A DNA stretch of 11,299 bases from Lentisphaerota bacterium (lineage in GTDB: Bacteria; Verrucomicrobiota; Kiritimatiellia; RFP12; UBA1067), in assembly GCA_022839525.1 (NCBI GenBank), contig JALHET010000048.1:1-11299 (forward strand), in the 5' to 3' direction. This document shows positions 6,784 to 11,299 of the stretch, piece by piece; the stretch's first letter is position 1; the number at the start of each line of letters is the position of its first letter. The position numbers were made by a program, and so were the translations under genes. Under the pieces are notes generated by a model. That model was not told the origin of the DNA. It did not search any database and was given only the letters and a program-made list of their open reading frames with translations.

Positions 6784-7752
6784 ATGGATAATCGTACGCC
6801 TTGCCCGATCTGCCGGACTCAAAACACCGTCCATTCGGGAGCCAGTGCCAACACATTTGAGGTAAACTGCCCGCGTTGCGGCCGGTTCCAGATTCAGACG
6901 CTCGCGGAAACACAACTCATGAACAGCCCGCCCGCTTTTCCGCCCCAGCACCTGCTTTCAGGGCTCTGCCGGAACACATGGGATATCTTGGGTGAGAAAC
7001 TGCTGGTTACGGTTGACCTTTTTAAGTCATGGGCGGAACTCGACAAGGCTGCCAAAATTGTTGTCCCCCGCGACACGGATCTTGTCACCAAGGGCGATTA
7101 TTTGCTCAAGTACCTGCGACGCCGTTCCAGATCGCTGGCGGACACGGTTGTTTTCTCTCCCGCAGAACTCTCGGTCGGGTTCTGCTCCAACAGAAATGAA
7201 CTGCTCTTTTGCCTCCGGTATTTAGCCGACAAAGGACTCGTCGAAGAGGCGGGCGGCAGGCAACATAAAAACCCGGCCGGTGGCGGGGGGGTCAGTTACC
7301 GCCTGACACCCGCAGGATGGGCCGCGCTTACGGATCCCGCGCCGTCGGGACAGCCTCTGGCGGTGATCTCTCTCGCGCTCGAAAGGGAGTCCGATGCGGT
7401 TTGGACACAGGGCCATTCCGCCGGGGTACAGGCCGCAGGGTACATGTCTGTGCGTGCCGAGAACAAAGAGCGCGCCAACAAAATTACCGACGAACTGATC
7501 GTCGATCTCCGCCGCGCCTCTCTCGTCGTTGCCGATCTCACGGAGCAAAATCCACTCACCTATTTTGCGGCGGGGCTTGTCACCGGTCTCGGCAAGCCGG
7601 TTTTCTGGACGTGCGAGGAGGGGGAAGCGCGCGATAAAAAACTTTGGCTTGAAGTGCGGCAATACGTGGTTACCACATGGACGCGGGAAAAGCTCGACGA
7701 TTTTTCCCGTCGCCTCGCACAACGTATCGAGGCAACGCTTGGCCGTCCTTAA
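6784..7752 (+). CDS. zinc-ribbon / winged-helix / nucleoside deoxyribosyltransferase-like fusion protein
   Basis: A 322-residue protein of unknown role, read away from gyrA. The ATG is fixed by GGAGG at 6772-6776, 7 nt upstream. Residues 7-32 form a zinc ribbon with CPIC (Cys7, Cys10) and CPRC (Cys29, Cys32). Residues about 95-185 look like a winged helix-turn-helix, with a helical stretch NRNELLFCLRYLADKGLVEE and a wing ending YRLTPAGWAAL. Residues about 191-320 match the Rossmann-like 2-deoxyribosyltransferase/TIR-related fold: a first strand AVISLAL, KITDELIVDLRRASLVVADLTEQNP, then GLVTGLGKPVFWTC. Family members usually show a catalytic Glu in Y(Y/F)EAG; here it is YFAAG with Ala262, while Asp236 and Asp251 are kept. 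It may therefore bind a nucleotide-like ligand without turning it over. Such domains occur in nucleotide-centred defence proteins, but a defence role here is only a guess. It stands alone, with no operon partner. Confidence 0.8.
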   Translation: MDNRTPCPICRTQNTVHSGASANTFEVNCPRCGRFQIQTLAETQLMNSPPAFPPQHLLSGLCRNTWDILGEKLLVTVDLFKSWAELDKAAKIVVPRDTDLVTKGDYLLKYLRRRSRSLADTVVFSPAELSVGFCSNRNELLFCLRYLADKGLVEEAGGRQHKNPAGGGGVSYRLTPAGWAALTDPAPSGQPLAVISLALERESDAVWTQGHSAGVQAAGYMSVRAENKERANKITDELIVDLRRASLVVADLTEQNPLTYFAAGLVTGLGKPVFWTCEEGEARDKKLWLEVRQYVVTTWTREKLDDFSRRLAQRIEATLGRP

Positions 7753-7757
7753 GCGTC

Positions 7758-7773
7758 GGGAAGCCCCGTTCCC
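7758..7773. terminator. weak hairpin between convergent genes
   Basis: GGGAA, a 6-nt loop, then TTCCC, lying in the 37-bp gap between the stop codons of the fusion gene and the convergent transporter gene. The place suits a bidirectional terminator, but the stem is only 5 bp and no clear T-run follows. Confidence 0.25.
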
Positions 7774-7789
7774 TGTTCAGCCAAGCGTC

Positions 7790-8695
7790 CTACCATTCCG
7801 CACAGTTTTCAGGCGGTGGCTCTTCTTCTGCGGCCGGCTCGACATGAACGATGACGTCCCGAATGGCAGAGCGTGCCGCCATGACGACGTCCTTCACACG
7901 GTGCCCGACCGCATGTCCCTCAGCGACAGACAGGTTCAGCGGCACATGGATATGCATTTCCACAAAATAATCGACCCCGCTTTTCCGGATGCGGCACTTC
8001 TCGACATCCACGACCCTCGGAACCCGACTCGCAACCCCGATCACGAGATCCCGGATGTCGCCGCCCGCCTCCCCATCCATGATTTCATGGAACGCCCCCT
8101 TTAAAATGGAGAACCCGTTGAAATAGATGACGGCACAGGCGAGCAACGCGGCCCAGTCGTCCGCCTCCGCAAACGTTTTGCCGCCTATCAGCGCAAGCGT
8201 GATCCCCACCGCGGCCGCCCCCGAGGTGATCGCGTCAGACCGGTGATGCCAGGCATCCCCTTTAATTGCCAGACTTCCGACCGAATTTCCAGCCTTGAGA
8301 ACGATGCGCGACACCGTTTCTTTGACGATCACAACAAGGATCAGAACCGGCAGCGTATACCATGCGGGCGGCTCATGCACCGTTAAGATTTCCCGGATCG
8401 ACTGATAGACGATCAGCGTGGCTGCCGCAAGTAGCGAAAGCCCTGAAAAGACACCGGCCATCGCCTCGATCTTGCCATGGCCATAGGGGTGTTCGGCATC
8501 CGCAGGACGCAGCGAGAAATGAAACCCCAGCCACGTGACAACCGATGTGATGATGTCTCCGGCCGACTCCACGCCATCGGCGATGAGGGCATAACAGTTT
8601 CCCACAACACCCACGGTTAGCTTAACCAACATAAGCCCGATATTGACACCCAGTGTCAAATACCCGAGCCGTTGGACTGACTGCGCGTTTCCCAT
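7790..8695 (-). CDS. cation diffusion facilitator (CDF) family metal efflux transporter
   Basis: A 301-residue inner-membrane divalent-metal/proton antiporter of full CDF length. Six membrane segments can be placed near residues 11-31, 35-57, 79-100, 112-133, 155-172 and 180-197. The conserved HPYGHGKIE is at 69-77, between TM2 and TM3. The transport site usually consists of two residues on TM2 and two on TM5. Here these are Glu43 and Asp47 in ADGVESAGD, and His150 and Asp154 in GDAWHHRSDA. Glu43 stands where His or Asp is usual. A cytoplasmic domain follows (about 205-287) with metal-binding-type HIHVPLNLSVAEGHAV and VHVEP. It ends in a Glu/Pro-rich tail. The metal (Zn, Fe, Mn or other) cannot be assigned. 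No Shine-Dalgarno sequence is evident upstream of the ATG. It is convergent with the fusion gene and has no partner on its own strand. Confidence 0.93.
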   Translation of the reverse strand: MGNAQSVQRLGYLTLGVNIGLMLVKLTVGVVGNCYALIADGVESAGDIITSVVTWLGFHFSLRPADAEHPYGHGKIEAMAGVFSGLSLLAAATLIVYQSIREILTVHEPPAWYTLPVLILVVIVKETVSRIVLKAGNSVGSLAIKGDAWHHRSDAITSGAAAVGITLALIGGKTFAEADDWAALLACAVIYFNGFSILKGAFHEIMDGEAGGDIRDLVIGVASRVPRVVDVEKCRIRKSGVDYFVEMHIHVPLNLSVAEGHAVGHRVKDVVMAARSAIRDVIVHVEPAAEEEPPPENCAEW

Positions 8696-8743
8696 TTATT
8701 CAGACTATCACAAAACCCAAACCGCGCGTCAAACCAATCCTCA

Positions 8744-8758
8744 CGCCGAAGACCGGCG
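8744..8758. terminator. small hairpin downstream of the GH31 gene
   Basis: CGCCG, loop AAGAC, CGGCG, in the 130-bp gap between the end of the GH31 pseudogene and the start of the transporter gene. Read on the minus strand it would follow GH31, but only scattered T residues come after it, so it is a weak terminator candidate. Confidence 0.25.
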
Positions 8759-8825
8759 CGGTATGTCATGGTCATGGACACCGTAGCCGAAACAGCGGGG
8801 ACTCATGCCCTTGAATCGGTCGTCG

Positions 8826-11137
8826 TCACTCGCAGACGAGGACGCGCGGTTTCGTGCCGCAGGCGGGCAGCGCGGCCGTCAGCGTCCCGGCGGAGGCGTC
8901 CCACACCGCGTTCGTGACCGGTGCGCCGTCGAGCGTGACGGCCTGCGGGCGTGCCGCGAGCCGGAGCGTCGCCGTGAAGTCGCGCGCCGCGGGCATGCCG
9001 TCGTAGCGGCCTTCTCGGCCGCCCACCGTGAGCGTGACCGCCTTACCCTTGGTTTCGCACGTCAGGCGCGTGCGGGCAAACTTGCCTGTGCGGTAGCCGA
9101 GGCTGACGCCGTCGTCCTCGTATAGCGTGAACGCGCCGGGCGCACCGGGGTAGACCAGCAGGCCGACTTCCTCGTTCCAGCCTTTCTCGACATGGCTCTT
9201 CGGAGGCCACGTGGGGATGATCGCGCCGCTTTTCACCAGCAGCGAGCCCCCGCGCTCGTCCGTGACCTTGACCGGCAAGGTCGCGGAGCCGGCGACGGTC
9301 TCGCCCGTCCAGAAGTCGATCCAGTTACCCGCGGGCAGACGGAGCTGTTTGGTATACGCCGACACGAGCAGGAAGTCACCCAGCATGTACTGCCCCATAC
9401 AGGCGTCCCAGGCTGGGTCATCGGGGTAAACCATCGGCATCGCCCGCATCACGGGATAACCCGTCTGCGCCGCTTCGGCCGCGCTGGAATAGAGGTACGG
9501 CAGCAGCTTGTAACGCAATTGCCCGTAAGCGCGGAACACGGGGATGAGTTTTTCCTCGTTGAGCCAGGGCTGGCGCCAATACGCCCAGTTGTTCTCTTGC
9601 GCCCACGTCTGGAGGAACCCGAAGTGGATGCCCGCGGAGCTGTGGATGTCCATGTCGCAGGAGTGGTTGGAGTGACCGGAGAAAGCGAGGTTCAGCATGG
9701 AGGCCAGCGGTTTGGCGCCGCCGCCCGTGTCGCCCGCCCACGTCGCGACATACTGCTGGACGCCCGCGTAGCCGCCCGCCGAATAAACCATCGCGCGCCG
9801 CTTGGTGTGGTTCTCGAAGCCGCGCGCCATCTGCTTGGCGTAGATGACCGGGTAAAGGTTGTGCATCTCCTCGTCGGTCATCCCGTTGCCCCATTTGCGC
9901 TTCGGGTGCTCGATCACCTGAGCCGCCCCGTCCAGCTTGAATGCGGCGGCCCCCTGGTCGGTGAAGAACTTGAGGTGCTCGAACCACGGCTCTGTCCCCT
10001 CCGGCGCCTCCTCCTGTTTGGCGGCCTTCTTGGGCTTGTCCTTCGCGTTGGTCAGGTGCTCGTCGTGGAAGATCTCGGGCAGGTCGTCGGGCGTCCCGTC
10101 TTTCGCGGTCGCGGGGCGCGGTTTTTGCCCGGCGCTAGCCGTTTCAGCGCGCCCATAAACGTGTGCCCGCCCTTGGGCGCCCAGTATGGGATAGGGAAGC
10201 GCTCCGGGTGCCACTTTTTCTTGGTTGTGTAGTCGTAGTGCTTCGACATCCACCCCGGCTCGAGGCCGATCACGTCGCAGGGCATGTCCTGTTTCCTGAA
10301 CTCCCGCGCCTCGTTGATCAGGTTGAAGGCGTCGATGTTCTCGTTGCAGACGTAGGTGAAGGCGTAGCCCCAGACGGGGAGCAGGGCCGGGCGCCCGGTC
10401 AGCACCGTGTAGGTGTCGAGCAGGGACCGGTAATCCGGGCCGCAGAACAGGTAGTAGTCGAGGTCGCTGCGGCGCGCGGTGCAAACCAGCGCGTCGGGGT
10501 CGCTTTTGCCCACGTCGAACGTATTGCGCCACGTCGTGTTCATGAGGAGCCCCCAGCCGCGCTGGCTGAGGATCATGGGGATGGGGATGTAGGAGTTGAC
10601 GTTGACCACCCAGCACTCGTAGGCTTTCCCGCGCCGCATCACATTCTCCCGGCTGACATCGCCCAAGCCGTAGAGCCGCTCGCCTTTTTCAAGCGCGAAG
10701 CGCACGTCGTAGCCGTTGGAGGCGGTGAGCAGCGGCGCGGCCGTCTGCCGCGCCAGCACCCTCCCGTCCGCCGCCGCCAACGACACCGCGCCGCCTTTGC
10801 GCGCCACCGAAAGTTTCGCCTGCGCGGTGGCCAGGGTGTAGGCGCCGCCCGCTTCCGTGCGCTGGAAGGCGGCCGCGGGGAACGTTGCGGTTAGTATGCC
10901 GTAGCGGTTGAGGGCGGACTCCGTCCACCGGTCGGTTTTCGCGTGCCGGACGCGGAACAGCCGCTCGCCAAGCACGTCCACCCGCACGAACGTCCCGTCC
11001 TCGAGTTTGAGCGTCACGTTCTGCGCGGTCAGCGGCGCCGTGTCAAGCCAGAGCGTCGCGCTATTCGTTGTCTCACTTCTGCCGGTCAGTACCCAGGTCA
11101 GAACGGTCAAAAACACTGGTGCGAGGAGTTTTTTCAT
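8826..11137 (-). pseudogene. secreted glycoside hydrolase family 31, frameshifted with lost barrel strand
   Basis: The gene is spread over two frames: the N-terminal part down to about 10140, then the rest from about 10125 to 8826. The chosen ATG gives a Sec-type signal peptide (MKKLLAPVFLTVLTWVLT), so the protein would be exported. A GH31 N-terminal beta domain follows (LEKGERLYGLGD). The barrel starts at LLPVWGYAFTY, with a DVIGLEPGWM strand and the helix HTFMGALKRL. At that point the frame changes and the expected strand (a lWlnxY-like segment) is absent. In the second frame come FKLDG, with the nucleophile Asp codon at 9930-9932, WAGDTGGG, with the acid/base Asp at 9729-9731, and a full C-terminal beta region. 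Family activities are alpha-glucosidase or alpha-xylosidase; the substrate is unknown. G+C is much higher than in the neighbours (8881-8940 is 75%). An assembly or sequencing error remains possible. Confidence 0.83.
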
Positions 11138-11153
11138 AGCGAAAGCATAACAA

Positions 11154-11170
11154 GCCCCCCTCTGGGAGGC
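11154..11170 (-). terminator. hairpin upstream of GH31, possible terminator of the preceding gene
   Basis: On the minus strand GCCTCCC, loop AGA, GGGGGGC form a 7-bp stem with one G-U pair, followed by TTGTT. It lies between the probable end of the upstream leftward gene and the GH31 start. It may end transcription of the former or fold in the leader of the latter. The T-tract is short. Confidence 0.35.
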
Positions 11171-11253
11171 AAGTCGAAACGGCGGGAAGAAGTAAAGGCT
11201 GTGACTTGCAAGGTTAAATGCACGGTGGAGGCGGAAGAGCGGTGCGATGATTT

Positions 11254-11299
11254 TCATGCGGCGTGTTCCTCGAAGTAGAGTTCGACCTTCTCCTCTGCG
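11254..11299 (-). CDS. 3' end of an upstream leftward gene (partial)
   Basis: Reading leftward from the window edge, one frame gives a charged 14-residue tail, AEEKVELYFEEHAA, and then TGA at 11256-11254. Its codons are common ones, and leftward genes surround it, so a gene end is plausible. There is far too little to name a product. Its stop overlaps an ATG at 11257 (ATGA) that is in frame with GH31, but the signal peptide points to the later GH31 start. Confidence 0.33.
   Translation of the reverse strand, partial: AEEKVELYFEEHAA

Noticed and set aside
8743..8807. 21-codon open frame between the transporter and GH31 genes on the minus strand
   Set aside because: There is no ribosome-binding site or recognisable sequence; it is too short to support.
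10110..10135. Programmed -1 frameshift joining the two GH31 frames at GGC AAA AAC
   Set aside because: The site is not a true X XXY YYZ heptamer, GH31 genes are not known to use frameshifting, and a barrel strand would still be missing.
9192..10232. 346-codon open frame antisense to GH31
   Set aside because: It is a shadow in G+C-rich DNA, opposite conserved GH31 motifs.

Overview
The window is ordinary bacterial chromosome carrying mostly core genes, with one accessory-looking stretch between them and one damaged carbohydrate-active gene at the right end. Protein resemblance (the GyrA with a GyrA-box and six-blade tail, the GH31 type, the NusG paralogue) and the moderately high G+C suggest a Gram-negative, possibly PVC-group bacterium (Kiritimatiellota/Lentisphaerota-like). 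That placement is inference from recalled family resemblance and is weak.

Left part (1-6290): the 3' three quarters of uvrB runs rightward and collides tail to tail with a leftward block of four genes: gyrA, a specialised NusG/RfaH-like factor, an Lrp/AsnC-type regulator and a PatA/AlaT-type aminotransferase. gyrA and the NusG-like gene are 23 nt apart. The Lrp-type gene and the aminotransferase overlap by 29 nt and form a regulator-enzyme pair like alaR-alaT of Bacillus. The stop codons of uvrB and the aminotransferase lie in a 14-bp overlap, next to a perfect 7-bp hairpin.

Middle (6291-6783): a 493-bp gap separates gyrA from a divergent gene. Most of it is a compact non-coding element of about 295 bp. 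It has 27/28-bp imperfect terminal inverted repeats, sub-terminal inverted repeats, and two facing arrays of degenerate ATCGNN/CGATNN hexamers. It is bracketed by an exact 11-bp direct repeat (CCTTTTACCGT). This looks like a MITE-type insertion in the gyrA upstream region and is the most notable structure in the window.

Right of it (6784-8695): a zinc-ribbon / winged-helix / deoxyribosyltransferase-like fusion protein of unknown role, whose expected catalytic Glu reads as Ala, then a convergent cation diffusion facilitator transporter.

Right end (8826-11299): a secreted GH31 glycoside hydrolase gene that is markedly G+C-rich. It is broken by a frame change at the point where TIM-barrel strand 3 should be encoded, while both catalytic Asp codons survive downstream in the second frame. 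The last 46 bases probably hold the 3' end of another leftward gene. No tRNA, rRNA, CRISPR array or transposase gene was seen.
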